Positions 10,205 to 22,164 of a stretch of DNA of 64,000 nt are shown here, piece after piece; the stretch's first letter is position 1; each line of letters opens with the position of its first letter. Both the position numbers and the translations under genes were made by a program. Source of the DNA: Liriodendron chinense (lineage: Eukaryota; Streptophyta; Magnoliopsida; Magnoliales; Magnoliaceae); assembly GCA_003013855.2 (NCBI GenBank), contig ML058384.1, positions 18,052,176 through 18,116,175 on the forward strand. Direction: 5' to 3'. The notes below the pieces were generated by a model. That model searched no databases and had not been told where the DNA came from. It worked only from the letters and a program-made list of their open reading frames with translations.

Positions 10205-11781
10205 CCAGACCCTAGGTCACCTGATTCCTCACCCAGGGTATGAAGCATGGGCCCATCACATTATGGAGTAACATAGGGCTACATTGCGAGCAGTAGGTCT
10301 GTACAAGGCTATTGAAGCAACGTCGAGTTATTTTTATAGGAAACCATGGGTTTACAAAGGGTTCCTAGACCATTGGTGTTCTTTCACCAACTCCTTCCAT
10401 CAGCCGTATGGAGAGATGAGTATCTCTCTTTGGGATATGAATCGGATTGTAGGTCTCCTAATCCGCAGGAGGATCTATGATGAATGGGTCCCCAGTGATG
10501 AGGAATTGTCTCGGAAGAAGAAGGGAGTAGATGAGGGTTTCTTCTCTGAAGCCTATTATGAACTCTTCACTGAGCTCCTGCAGTTCTGGGGTTTCAAAGA
10601 TAAACTCCCATTTGAAGATTGGCTGGTCTATTTCAGCCACGATTTGAAGTAAGTATCTTGTTGCAAGTTGCATACTGTCATTTTCGTTTCATTTTCTTTC
10701 TTTCTATTGATGTCGTGTTTTCTATTTTCAGCTTGGATTATGCGACTTATGATGAAGGTCGTGGTGACAAGGTCTTCTTGGAGAGGAGGATGAAGGAAAA
10801 ATTCCCCCGTCCCAACAAACTGTCCCCTACTTGTGAGCTGGCCGGCTTTTTGGCGTATTGGCTGGGTTGCATGGCATTGCCAAGCTCTAAGCAAGCAAAT
10901 AATGTAAGGGTATCCTGTTTCGCCGTCACAGGAGCTTTGGCAAATGGTCACCGGTACGCGCTAGCTCTAGTGGTTCTATGCTCTCTCTACCGGGCCTTCG
11001 GCTATGTCATTAGTAACAAGGAACGTGCCGCCTACGGGATGAATTCGGCTTATTGTGGGTGGCACTTTTTCTCTGGCTAGCTAGGGGTGTATTTTCACTG
11101 GGTTTATGGGGTAGAATGCGGAGACTATATCCAACCTGGGAAGGTTCCACTGTATTTCTTTCAGAAGAAGAGAATGGTTGGTCAAAATTTGACTAACATT
11201 GAAGCAAAGATTGCTCGATATGATAACGTTCATTTCTTCCACTTCTCGGGCACCCGCAGCAGAGAGTTGATTCTGTGTACGGACGATGATAGCATTGACT
11301 ATTACAAGCGTTCGTTCTTGACAGCGATTCGTCCATCATCCCTGCCGCTGCGTGAGGGGTTGGAATTCTGGAGGGAGCCCTTTTACCCTAATCGCTTCGC
11401 TCACCAATTCGGGTATGACTAAGGGGTGCTTGAGACGTTAGAGCCAGTGACCAGTGAACAGCGAGCATATGGTGTCGAGCCCATTCATTGGAAGTGGATG
11501 TGGCAACAACTCATGTTGACCAGGACTGGGTGCTCTTTTGCCATTCAGGGGACACAACACTATACTGGGGCTTCCTTCGGGTGGATGAGGTGGTGGGCCC
11601 ACCAATATACGCTGGTTAGAAATAATTTCCTTATCAGTGAGCCCATTTTTGTTACACCTCCAATTGTTACCCCTCTTCCAGCGATGGGCTTGGATATGTA
11701 TCAGAGCATCTATATTAGCCTACTTCACCAGGTACGAAGAGACTTACAACTTCTCTGAACGTGGTGATTAACCATGAGAAG
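10205..11781 (+). pseudogene. PMD gene of element E, central part
   Basis: This continues the PMD gene interrupted at 4314. It holds the strongest PMD signatures: GEMSISLWDMNRIVGL (about 10410-10457), ELAGFLAYWLGCMALPSSK (about 10830-10890), VRVSCFAVTGALA and CSLYRAFGYVIS, then EFWREPFYPNRFAHQFGYD and HWKWMWQQLMLTRT, all with close counterparts in D. Exon 1 ends at 10648 and exon 2 starts at 10732 (an intron with canonical borders between). The frame is kept apart from TAA 10269, TAG 11078 (Trp in D) and TAA 11420 (Gln in D), plus a frameshift near 11720. Athila element A inserted at 11782 inside the next conserved block (TSLNV...), so the C-terminal part is displaced beyond the window. PMD proteins (MAIN/MAIL1 family) act in the nucleus in silencing and genome stability in Arabidopsis; the role of element-borne copies is unknown. 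Confidence 0.8.
10649..10731 (+). other. Intron of the element E PMD gene
   Basis: An 83-bp intron GTAAGTATC...TTCTATTTTCAG between codons for HDL(N) and LDYATYD. Removing it joins two stretches that are continuous in alignment with D, whose own intron lies at the same codon (50612-50713). Borders are canonical and the 3' half is T-rich. Confidence 0.85.
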
Positions 11782-12018
11782 TGTCGAGCTCCTAATTGTG
11801 CATATTCTAACCCCAATTCATCACTCATTATGCTTATTTTCATGGTTTATAGGCTAAACTAATGCATAGATTTGTGATTGTAGGGATGAGAGAGAGGAAT
11901 CATCAAATGGAGATTTAAAGACACTATTTAGAAGCAAAGAAGATCAAAGGACCAAGTGTCGAAGGTTGAAAGAAAGAAATCAAAGAAATGAAGAAAGAAA
12001 GCAGAAGAGTACACCCAA

Positions 12019-12270
12019 GACCAGTCGTCCAAGGCCCAAGACCGATCGTCCGACCGGTCAACACATTCAACTAAGGGGCCCTGCGGCCATAGCTCTCTGG
12101 ACTGTTCACGACCGGTCGTCCACTGCTGTGACCGGTCGTGCGACTGGTCCTTGAATTAATTTTATGGGGTGAAAAATCCCAAAACTCTCTGGACACTTTT
12201 TACGTTTTTTAGACCGATCGTGCGCCGGTCGTCCAGTAGCTCAGACCGGTCATACGACTGGTCGTCTGTG
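12019..12270. repeat. Palindrome array in LTR of A (GTNC spacer form)
   Basis: Half-sites GACCGGTC (with GACCGATC, GACTGGTC and GACCAGTC variants) are separated by 4-bp spacers such as GTCC or GTGC, unlike the 2-bp spacers of the Copia and B families. The 3' LTR version at 31725-31882 retains half-sites missing here. Confidence 0.8.
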
Positions 12271-12311
12271 TAATGAGACGTGTTCTACAAGCCTCGAATT
12301 TCTCTGCGCAC

Positions 12312-12372
12312 TACGTAAGCTTACGCAAATTCGAGAAGATTCCGATGTTGCAGAGCCTCCCCACTATAAAAG
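12312..12372 (+). promoter_or_regulatory. LTR promoter of A: inverted repeat and TATA box
   Basis: The near-palindrome TACGTAAGCTTACGCA (12312-12327) lies about 40 bp upstream of TATAAAAG (12365-12372). The equivalent pair is in B (21302-21317 with TATA 21355; 29453-29468 with TATA about 29507), solo B (18153-18168 with TATA 18196) and A prime (43956-43972 with TATA 44010). A short CCTAGG...CCTAGG inverted repeat follows at the presumed start of transcription. Confidence 0.7.
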
Positions 12373-12531
12373 GACACCTAGGGATCGTTCCTAGGGTATC
12401 TTAGAAGAGTTTGAGCAAGGTGGGAGGTGGCGGAAGTGGATTTCGGAGTTCCACAACTCCTTCTAGTTTGTTGCTATTTTTTATGCTTTTTCTTAGTTGT
12501 TTCATGTTTCCCTGGATCATGAACGGCTAAA

Positions 12532-12553
12532 CCTCTTAGCTAGGGCTAAGAGG
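12532..12553 (+). ncRNA. Conserved leader hairpin in Athila LTR
   Basis: Stem CCTCTTAGC pairs perfectly with GCTAAGAGG around loop TAGG, about 140 nt downstream of the likely transcription start, so it would be in the RNA leader. Solo LTR B has stem CCTCTCAGC / GCTGAGAGG with loop TAAG (18365-18386), a T-A to C-G compensatory change. Other copies: A prime 44177-44198, B 5' LTR 21525-21546 and B 3' LTR 29676-29697 (these two with one G-U end pair). Its function is unknown. Confidence 0.65.
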
Positions 12554-13343
12554 TGAAGCTTGTAGTGAATCTAAGATGTTTCAATTCGTTTAAGTTGGTT
12601 TTCAAGTTGGATTTCATGTTTAAGAACAATGGTTTGAAGTTAATACAAGTTCCAAGTAGTTTTTCTTAGTCTTATGATGACTCATGGATGTTTGGGAGAA
12701 TTGCTTGAGTTCTTAATGGTTGTGTGTTAGTCTAGACCTGTATGATCTGAGGAATCGGAGTACGCTCTAGTACTATGATCTTCATGTGGGAACTTCCTAC
12801 CAAAGTTCTACTTTTCTGAGATTTTGTTGTATGTGGACTATGTATATGATTTGAATCAAGTTCAAGTCATGATCTAGCTCTGTCTTGTGACAGGCCTTAG
12901 TGATGGTTATGATTATGAACTTAGTCTATTGGAATTGGGACTGACCTATGCAATTGAGCATGCTCGTCCTAGCTTGCATTGAGTGAATCATGTACATTGA
13001 TCTTACATATGGCAGATTATTGATTTTAACAGCTCTATCACCCGACTAGATAGATCTTGATTTCGATTCTAGTTGAGAAAGTGAGAAACCACAGTGGATT
13101 GAGCATCAAGGATTGCTACAAGTGGATCCTTGAACCCCTAGTGCCTTTTTATTAATTGATTACTTTAGTTTAGTTCAACATTGCTACTTACATCAATCTA
13201 CTACAAATCTGGTTGTTAGATTTTCAATAGAAACTATTGGAAGTATTTTGTGAATTCCTACATAAGTCCCTGTGGATCGGCCTCGGTCTTACCGAGATTA
13301 TTACTACATCGCAACCCTACACTTGGGGAAGCGAACAAGTTTT

Positions 13344-13361
13344 TGGCGCCGTTGCCGGGGA
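13344..13361 (+). other. PBS of element A
   Basis: TGGCGCCGTTGCCGGGGA begins 6 bp after the LTR end and is the primer site typical of Athila elements (complement of aspartate tRNA, from memory). B (22171-22188) and A prime (44991-45008) carry TGGCGCCGCTGCCGGGGA, one base different. Confidence 0.85.
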
Positions 13362-14029
13362 CTTTGACAGTTTTTCACAAATTTCTGAAAATAGAATCTA
13401 TTTAGGATTTTTAGGAATAGTTCTATCTTAGTTTATTTTGTTTGATTTGTTTTCTTTTTCAGGGATTTCTAGGAAGTTGAAGAAGACATAAGGATCTCAA
13501 GTGCCCGAATCAAGTTTTATCATTCTAAACCTTACTCTTCTCCTTCTCCTATTCATTCCTATCATAGTCATCTCTTGTAGAGTGGGTGGAGACTCCTTTT
13601 GGATCTCTGAAAGGTTGGCCTTGTGCCACCTGGATTCCTATTGGTCGGCCCTGCCATCTTGGATCACCTTGTGCTTAGAGATTTCTCTTCTCATCTCTAC
13701 TCCTCTTTCTTCTTTTTCTACACTTTTCTCAAAAGATTCAAAGAGTGGGTGGGGAGTTCTCTAAACCCCTATTGACCAGGAGAAATCAGTCTCTATCCTT
13801 GCTTCTAGCCTAGCCACAGCAAAACACCTTGTGCTTCAGTCTTAGAGAAGAGTAAAGAAAGGAAGGAAGAATTCTTTTTCCTTTTTGTTTCAGTCTTTTA
13901 GGATTTTGCATGCCACATTGGGCTCGGGATTCCAATAATCGACTCATAAGTGAAGGGGGAATAGTAGAAGGAATAAACAGAGAACCACGTGTTAGGAGAC
14001 ATCTAACTTCTCCAATTTTGTCTGAAAAT
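13362..14029. other. Untranslated leader of element A
   Basis: Between PBS and gag. No ORF with similarity to anything I recognise; the small ORFs here have no counterpart in B. The part next to the PBS is shared with A prime (44985-45044). Confidence 0.6.
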
Positions 14030-15660
14030 ATGGCTGCAAATCAACCTAATCCGATGGCCTAATCCAAATCTGGGCCAAAACCAAACCGAAATGGGAGAGA
14101 ATGTGGTTGAGAATGTTCCCCGACCAAGAACATTTCGTGATTACTTGCAACCAGCAAGAGCAAGCACTCCCTCATGCATAATCTTTCCACAAAATGCAGG
14201 GAATGTAGATTTGAAACCAGGAGTGATCCAACTCCTCCCATAATTCCATGGATTAGACAGCGAAAGTGCCTATCAACACCTTAAGGAGTTTGATGAGGTA
14301 ATAAGCACCATGCACTTTGCGAATGTTACTGATGATGTGGTGAGACTTAAATTATTTCCTTTTACCCTTAAAGATAAAGCTAAAGGTTGGCTTCATGCAT
14401 TAAGGCCAAGATCAATTGGTTCATGGACTGATATGCATAGGGAATTCATTAAAGAATTCTTCCCTACTCACAAAACGAACATGTTGAGCCGCCTTATCAT
14501 GAACTTTGCCCAAAAGGAAGATAAGACCTTTTTCCAATGTTAGGAGAGGTTTAAGGACTTGTTAAATGCATGCCCACATCATGGCTAGGAAATTTGGCAG
14601 GTTATAAGCTTTTTCTATGATGGACTGACTTCACCCATGCGCCAATTTGTAGAGATGATGTGTAATGGAGAGTTCATGAACAAGGAAGCCAATGAAGCAT
14701 GGGACTATTTGGAGGAAGTGGCTAAGAATGCACAGTCTTGGGATACATCTAAACCAGCAAATTTCAAGACTGGCCAACAAAAGGAAAAAGGAGGAATTTA
14801 TGTTTTATCAGAAGAGGATAGCATAAGTGCACGGGTGGCTAGCCTCACAAGAAAAGTTGAGGCCATGGAATTAAGGAAAGGAGAGACGATTAACTCCAAT
14901 GACGTTAAAACTGTTTGTGAAATTTGTGCCGGAAAATCAACATGCAACACAAGATTGTCCCACAATTTCAGCGGTTCAGGACATCTTACAAGAACAATCA
15001 AATGCCATAAACAGTTATCAACTGCAATTTGGTGCTCCAAACTCAAACACGTTTAATGCTAATTGGAAGAACCATCCAAACTTCAGTTGGAGGAATGGAC
15101 CCACTGCGAATGCAACCAATATCGCTCAAGCTCAACCTATACTAGGTCCATCTCTAGTCATTACACCAAAAGTTACGCTAGAGGAGATGTTGGGTGCATT
15201 TGTTTCGATCCAAGCTGAGTATAACAAGACTAATTCTCTGAAAATAGATGGGTTCATGCAAGAGCAATTGAAATTTAATCAAAATTCAACTCAAGCCATC
15301 AATGAATTGAAGACTTCAATAGCTAGAGTTGAATCTCACCTTAGTGTTAGGGAGAAAGGCACACTTCCTGCCCAACCTCATCCTAACCCATGAACCCAAT
15401 TTTAGATACAAGATGCAAGCTCATCCTCCCAACATACGGAGCATGTTCAAGCTATCACCACTTTGAGAAGTGGGAAAGTAATCAACAAATCTAATCCGGT
15501 GAAGGCCCCAAAGCCTAAGGATCCAAAAAATTCCAAAGAGGATGATAGCTTAAACAACACTCCACAAGAGAAAGAACCGGAAAGGCAATACAAGCCGGTT
15601 GCCCCATTTCCTCAAAGGTTGATTTCACCCAAATGTTTAGACAAAAATCTGGAAATTTTA
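14030..15660 (+). pseudogene. gag: Athila gag remnant of A
   Basis: Athila-type Gag recognisable by RDYLQPARA.TPSC, KPGVIQLLP.FHGLDSE, LKLFPFTLKDKAKGWLH and MRQFVEMMCNGEFM, each matched in B. Likely start ATG 14030 (or 14091 after a frameshift). The frame is broken by a stop in LLP*FHG (near 14240), TAG at about 14541 where B has Trp, TAG near 14587 where B has Tyr, and a frameshift near 14930 in the zinc-knuckle segment (CEIC...HATQDCP). The C-terminal part runs in two further pieces (14899-15393 and 15463-15675), ending in the LISPK...LEILEVF segment that leads into protease. No product expected. Confidence 0.85.
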
Positions 15661-15675
15661 GAGGTTTTCGAGTAG

Positions 15676-16290
15676 GTGAAGATCAACATTCCGTTGTTGG
15701 ATGCCATAAAACAAATACCAACCTATGCCAAATTTCTAAAGGAATTGTGTACGGTCAAAAGGAAACACAATGTTCATAACAAAATACTTTTGACTAAGAA
15801 TTTGAGCGCTATCATCAAACAAGAGGTGCCCCAAAAATACAAGGATCCGGGTAGTCCAACCATCTCATGCATCATAGGAGACTACCGGATTAAACAAGCC
15901 TTACTCGATTTAGGGGCAAGTGTGAACCTCATTCCATACTCCGTTTACGAACAACTTGGGTTAGGTGAATTGAAACCCACCAAAACCATACTCCAACTTG
16001 CTAATAGATCCATTCGTATACCGAGAGGAATGATTGAGGATGTTCTAGTCCAAGTTGATAAATTCTAGTAGACTTTATTTTCTTAGATACACATCCCGTG
16101 ATAGGTATCGGTGCTCAAATTTCCGTCATACTTGGCCGCCCTTTTCTAGCCACTTCCAATGCGATTATCAATTATAGAAATGGGCTGGTACAAATGTCCT
16201 TTGGAAATATGACACTTGAACTGAATATATTTAATTTATGCAAGCAACCACGGGAGGTTGATGATGAGATCCACGAGATAAATATGATTG
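15676..16290 (+). pseudogene. Athila protease region of A
   Basis: Frame 15676-16068 carries QIPTYAKFLKELCTVKRK and the aspartic-protease site LLDLGASVNLIPYSVYEQLG, followed by IIGDYRI-type linkers. Immediately after DKF the frame collapses (two consecutive TAG codons at about 16066) through a small deletion relative to B's DKFYYPVDFIILDT. It resumes at 16098 with VILGRPFLATSNAIINYRNG. Confidence 0.85.
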
Positions 16291-17613
16291 AATCAATCAT
16301 AGATGATACATTCCCCTTGTCATTATATTCCGATTCTTTGGAGGCATGTGTGGGACACTCTCATGAAATAAATGATGACATAATACGAGAGATGGATGCC
16401 ATTTTAGATGCGATGCCGGTGCTTGATAACAAAAGATGGAGGGCCCTATTTGAGCCTTTGCCCGTAAACAAGAACAAAGCCCTCCCATCCAATATCAAGG
16501 CACCAACTCTCGACCTAAAATCATTACCAAGTGAGCTGAAATATGTCTATTTAGGTCGAGATGAAACATATCCGGTGGTGATTTCTTCCCACTTGGATGA
16601 GGAACAAGAGAGTAGGCTAATGGCCACTCTATTAAAGGACAAGAGTGCCATTGGGTAGTCGATTGTAGATCTCAAAGGCATAGACCCACTGATTTGTACT
16701 CATCGCATACACCTTGAGGAGAATGCGAAGACGTCTAGGCAACCACAAAGACGACTCAATCCAAACATGAAGGATGTGGTTAAGGCCAAAGTGGTAAAAC
16801 TATTAGATGTGGGTATTATCTACCCAATATCCGATAGTCAATGGGTGAGTCCAACTCAAGTGGTGCCTAAGAAATCCGGGATCACCATCATAGCCAATGC
16901 CAATAATGAACTCGTACCAACCAGAGTCACTACTGGTTGGAGAATGTGCATTGACTACCGGAAGCTAAACACTGTCACGAGGAAAGACCACTTCCCCCTA
17001 CCGTTTGTTGATCAAACTTTAGAAAGGTTGGCGGGTCATTCCCATTTTTGCTTCCTTGATGGCTATTCAGGGTACAACCAAATAGAGATCGCTCATGAAG
17101 ACCAAGAAAAGACTACATTCACATGTCCATTAAGCACTTTCGCCTATCGACGGATGCCATTTGGACTATGTAATGCCCCTGCCACCTTTCAGCATTATAT
17201 GTTGAGTATCTTTTCAGATATGGTGGGGACAATCCTCGAAGTCTTCATGGATGATTTTTCAGCATTTGGCTGTAGCTTTAATGAGTGCCTTGAGCACTTG
17301 AAATCTATGCTTGAAAAGATGTGAAGAGAAGAAACTTGTGTTGAATTGGGAGAAGTGTCACTTTATGGTTCAAAAGGGAATTGTACTTGGTCACATCGTT
17401 TCACAAAATGGAATTGAGGTGGACAAAGCGAAAATTGATCTTATCTCCAACCTTCCACCACCCAAGAGCATACGAGATGTGCGGTCTTTTTTAGGACACG
17501 CAGGATTTTATAGAAGGTTCATAAAGGACTTCAGTTCACTCTCTCGTCTTTATGTAGCCTACTTCAAAAGGAAAACTCATTCAAGTGGAATGAAGAATGT
17601 CAAAAGGCCTTTA
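16291..17613 (+). pseudogene. pol: Athila reverse transcriptase of A, cut by solo LTR
   Basis: Reverse transcriptase motifs: VSPTQVVPKKSGITII, TGWRMCIDYRKLNTVTRKDH, FCFLDGYSGYNQIEIA, RRMPFGLCNAPATFQ and the catalytic FMDD (17244-17255, both Asp kept, unlike B). The frame is broken by TAG at 16656 (Trp in B, G-to-A), by a frameshift near 17320 in the MLEKM/RCEEKK segment and another near 17550. The thumb/connection segment PPPKSIRDVRSFLGHAGFYRRFIKDF is intact. The solo LTR of family B enters at 17619 in the connection between reverse transcriptase and RNase H. Confidence 0.88.
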
Positions 17614-19008
17614 CCACATGTTGAACCTCCAATTTATACATTGCATTGCCCATTACATGACATAGGTTTGCATGATTTTCATGATTTAAGGGCCCACATA
17701 ACACATGTTTTTGTGATTGTAGGGATGAGAGCGGACTCCAACCAATTGGAGCTTAATAAGGGTTATTTGAAGACATTGGAGGAAGTTCTAAGATGGACCA
17801 AAGAAAGAAGAAGAAAGAGGGAGAAAAGAGAATGAAGAAAAGAAGAAAGAGTTGAAGAAAAACAAGGCAGACTGGTCGTCCGACCGGTCAGCCACATCAA
17901 AGGGGCAACAAGGAAGACAGGCCGACCGGTCTTGACCGGTCGGCCATGCACTGGAAGGTGGCCAACTTGGTCCGACCGGTCATGACCGGTCGGATACACA
18001 CGCTGGACTGTTGGGCAGGTCTGTCCGACCGGTCTTGACCAGTTGGCAGCGTTCCCTGGACTGTTTGAAAAGCCAGTCCGACCGGTCACGACCGGTCGGC
18101 TCTGCGTATGGAGAGTTCTTTCTAAATTAGGACTCCGAAAATTGCTGCGCAATGCGTAATCTTTCGCAGAATCCGAAGCAAGGGAGGGTTATTGCTATAA
18201 AAGGACACCTAGGGGTTCTTCCTAGGATATCAGAGAAGCTAAGGAACGAGGTTCTAAGGAGGGAAAGTGATCGTGGAGCGTCTGCAACTCTCCTATTCGG
18301 GTTTTTCTGTTTTTATGCTTTTATTTTGAGATTTTAGTTGCAGCATGACAATGCTCGGCTAGAACCTCTCAGCTAAGGCTGAGAGGTGAAGCTTGTAGCT
18401 AATTCTATGTTGGATTAGTTTAATTCAAGTATTTTTCAATTCAAGTTTGGATGTTTCTTATGTTTCAGTTCCAAAAGTGATAGTTTGAGATGTTTTATGA
18501 GAGTTCATGTACCCAGGACATGAATTCCTTGCAATTCTCTGAGATTATCACAGGTTGCTTGTTTATATTCGAATTATAGTAATCATTGAGCAGGCCATAG
18601 TCCATAGGCATGGCTGTTACTCCGCAGGCTATGGATTTGAATTCTACATTGATTGAATGGATTAGAACTTGGAAGTTCAACTTGATTTGGATTGAATGTG
18701 TGTGAATGCTTTATTTTCCAACTAGATGAGAGATAGACTTCAAATCTAGTTGTGATCTCCACTTGGATTGACTGAATTAACATAGGGTTGCTACAAGTGG
18801 ATCCTTGAAAGCCTTAGTACTTTATATCTCTGATTTTTCATCCAGTTGCTGTTTTAGTTAAATACCCAATTGAATCTGAATTTCTTCCATAAACTGAGTT
18901 GCTGGAGTAGTTTGGAAGCTTGTTTCTATTTCCCTGTGGATCGACCTCGGTCTTACCGAGTTTTATTACTACATCGCAGCCTTACACTTGAGGCGAGCGA
19001 ACACCACA
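17614..19008 (+). mobile_element. Solo LTR of Athila family B with CCACA duplication
   Basis: LTR 17619-19003 (1385 bp, TGTTGAACCTCC...GCGAACA) flanked by CCACA at 17614-17618 and 19004-19008. It arose by recombination between the two LTRs of an inserted element. It carries a palindrome array (17869-18104), inverted repeat 18153-18168, TATA 18196-18203 and the leader hairpin 18365-18386. Confidence 0.95.
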
Positions 19009-19480
19009 CTGAAAGGTATGTTGACATGTGCTCCCATAATGCAACCACCTGATTGGAGCCTTCCTTTTGAAATAATGTGCGATGCAAGCGACTATGCTAT
19101 TGGGGCCGTGCTAGGCCAAAGAAAAGAGAAGAGGCCATTTGTTATTTACTATGCAAGCAGAACTTCAAACTTAGCCCAAGCAAACTACACTACTACAGAA
19201 AAAGAACTTTTAGCCGTAGTTTTTGCCTTGGACAAGTTTAGGTCCTACTTGATTGGATCCAAGATCATCATATTCACTGACCATGCCGCGTTTAAGTACC
19301 TCCTCTCTAAGAAGGATGCTAAACTACGGTTGTTAAGATGGATCCTTCTACTCCAGGAATTTGACATAGAAATACGTGATAAGAAAGGAGTAGAAAATGT
19401 CGTAGCTGACCATCTCTCTCGACTTGTTCTCAACAATTCCCCTGAAACGACCGCGATCAATGATATGTTCCCTGATGAAC
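19009..19480 (+). pseudogene. pol: Athila RNase H of A
   Basis: Resumes directly after the target duplication with LTCAPIMQPPDWSLPFE. RNase H residues are visible: CDASDYAIGAVLGQ (first Asp), TTTEKELLAVVFALDKF (Glu) and FTDHAAFKYLL (Asp), then KKGVENVVADHLSRL, which ends the domain (last Asp). This stretch has no stop, so A keeps the catalytic Glu that B has lost. Confidence 0.88.
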
Positions 19481-20767
19481 AACTTTTTGCTGTTTCCCAA
19501 TTGCCATGGTATGTGGACATTGCTAACTATCTTGCTACAGGTACAATTCCTACACATTTGAAAAAGCAAGATAAGGATAAATTCTTCACTAAGGTGCGAA
19601 AATTCCTATGGGACGATCTATACTTATTCAAGTATTGTCCCGATCAAATTATAAGGAGATGTGTGCCAGATGATGAACAATAAAGTATCATCTCCTTCTG
19701 TCATTCTCAGGCATGTGGTGACCACTTTTCGGCTAAAAAGACCACAGCAAAAATTCTACAATGTGGGTTTTATTGGCCCATTATGTTTAAAGACACACGT
19801 GAGTTTTGCAAAACGTGTGAACTTTGACAGAAATTGGGAGGAATCTCCTGTAGAAATATGATGCCACTCAATCCCATCTTAATAATCAAAATTTTTATTG
19901 TTGGGGCATCGATTTCATAGGTCCATTCCCATCTTCTTTTGGAAACGCATACATCTTGCTTGCCGTTGACTATATATCCAAATGGGTCGAGGCCATCCCT
20001 TGCCGGAATAATGACCATAAAACAGTCATTCGCTTCTTAAAAGAGAATATTCTTTCCCGGATTGGTACACCTCGAGTCATCATAAGTGATGGAGGGTCTC
20101 AATTTTGTAATCGCCCATTTGAAACCTTAATGAAGAAATATGGCGTAACACACAAAGTGAGCACCCCCTATCACCCACAAACTAGTGGACAAGCTGAGAT
20201 ATCCAATAGGGAGATTAAACACATTTTGGAGAAAACGGTGAACCCCGATCACAAGGATTGGTCGCTTCGATTTACCGATGAGCTCTGAGCCTATCAGTAC
20301 CGCTTTTAAGACCCCTATTGGAATGTCTCCCTATAGACTTGTTTATGGGAAGGCTTGTCACTTGCCTGTGGAGTTGGAACATAGGGCATATTAGGCAATT
20401 AAGAAGATGAATTTTGATTATGATTAGGCGAGCTCGTTGCGCAAACTTCAATTGAATGAACTTGCAGAAATCCGAAACGAAGCTTATGAGAATGCAAGAT
20501 TTACAAGGACAAGACGAAGATATTCCATGATAAGAACATTCTTCGTAAGACATTCACAATCAATCAAAAAGTCCTTTTGTATAATTCTCGCCTCCATTTA
20601 TTTTCGGAAAAATTGAAATCTCGATGGACCGACCCCTACATTGTGCAAACTGTCTACCCATATGGGACCGTCGAGTTATTAAATCCAAGGAACGGCAACA
20701 TTTTTAAGGCGAATGGTCAGCGATTAAAGCCGTTCTTTGAGAAGTTTCCTTCAGAAGGTATGTCCAT
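19481..20767 (+). pseudogene. pol: Athila integrase of A, broken and cut by element B
   Basis: The N-terminal segment PDQIIRRCVPDDEQ ends in TAA at about 19681. The zinc-binding region follows in disrupted frames. The core keeps GIDFIGPFP (Asp at 19911-19913), ISDGGSQFCNRPFE (Asp) and PQTSGQAEISNREIK (Glu), so the DDE triad is present. Beyond 20288 the frame is full of stops until LHLFSEKLKSRWTDPYIV (20595 onward) and GQRLKPFFEKF. Element B inserted at 20768, about a dozen codons before the natural end, which resumes at 30320 (LTDPVYQDD then stop). Confidence 0.85.
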
Positions 20768-22164
20768 TGTTGAACCTCCAATTTATACATTGCATTGCCC
20801 ACTACATGACATGGTTTGCATGATTTTCATGATTTAAAGGCCCATCTAACACATGCTTTGTGATTATAGGGATGAGAGTGGACTTCACTCAATTGGGGAC
20901 CAAAAGAATACATTTAGAGTCATTGGATGAAGGTTGAAAGAGGACCAAAGAAAGAAGAAAGCAAGAAGAGGAGAGAGAAGAAGAAAGAGGAGAAAAGAAA
21001 GGAAGAAAAATGGAATTGAAGAAGGACCAACCGGTCGTGACCGGTTGGCCAAGGGAGCCAGACCGGTCAAGACCGGTCGGCCACCCCCTCTGATGCACGC
21101 TGGACAGATGGACAGAAGGGTCCGACCAGTCTTGACCGGTCGGCCAACAAGTCCACCTCCGCATTCAGCTTGCTGGACTGAAACGGAAGCAGGTCCGACC
21201 GGTCGTGACCGGTCGGCCAGCCCAGTCCGACCGGTCTAGACCGGTCGGCTCTGCATAAACAGAGACCTTTCTAAAATGGGACTCCGAATTTTGCTGCGCA
21301 CTGCGTAACCTTACGCAGATTCTGGATGTTTCCGACGCAAGGGAGCTTTTCTACTATAAAAGGACACCTAAGGGCTCTTCCTAGGTCATCATAGAAGCTA
21401 AGGGACGTGGTTTTAGAGAGAGAAAGCTGTCGTGGAGCGTCTGCAACTCTCCAATTTTCGGTTGTTCTAGTTTTTATGCTTTTATTATGAATTCTAGTTA
21501 TAGTATGACAATGCTCAGCTAGAATCTCTCAGCTAAGGCTGAGAGGTGAAGCTTGTAGCTAATTTCATGTTTGATTCAATTTAATTCAAGTAATTTTCAA
21601 TTCAAGTTTGGATTTTTCATATTTTAGTTCTTAAAGTGGTAGTTTGAGATGTTTTATGAGAGTTCATGTGCTTCGAACATGAATTCCTTGCAATTCCCTG
21701 AGATTATCATATGATGCTTGTCTAGATTCGAATTATAGTAATCCTTGAGCAGGCCATAGTCCATAGGCATGGCTGTTACTCCTGAAGGCTATGGTTTTGA
21801 ATTCCACATTGATTGAATGGGACTAGAACTTGGAAGTTCAACTTGATTTGGATTGAATGTGTGTGAATGCTTTATCGTCCAACTAGACGAGAGATAGGAC
21901 TTTAAATCGAGTTGTGTTCTTCACTTGGATTGACTGAATTGACATGGGATTGCTACAAGTGGATCCTTGAATGTCTTAATACTTAAAATCACTGAATTTC
22001 CATTAAGTTACTGTTTTAGTTTAATCACCCAATTAAATCTGATTTTCTTCCAAAACTGAGTTGCTGGAATAGTTTGGAAGTTGTTTTTAATTCCCTGTGG
22101 ATCGACCTCGGTCTTACCGAGTTTTATTACTACATCGCAGCCTTACACTTGAGGCGAGCGAACA
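20768..22164 (+). repeat. 5' LTR of element B
   Basis: 1397 bp, TGTTGAACCTCC...GCGAACA. Purine-rich tract 20936-21020, palindrome array 21026-21249 with GT, AA, TT, GT and TA spacers, inverted repeat TGCGTAACCTTACGCA at 21302-21317, TATA 21355-21362 and hairpin 21525-21546. Confidence 0.95.

Larger units (their letters stand above)
11782..13337 (+). repeat. 5' LTR of Athila element A
   Basis: 1556 bp, TGTCGAGCTCC...GAAGCGAACA. Contents in order: a purine-rich tract (11960-12005), GACCGGTC-type palindrome array (12019-12270), an upstream inverted repeat at 12312-12327, TATA box TATAAAAG at 12365-12372, and a leader hairpin at 12532-12553. The start TGTC differs from TGTT in its 3' LTR. Confidence 0.9.
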
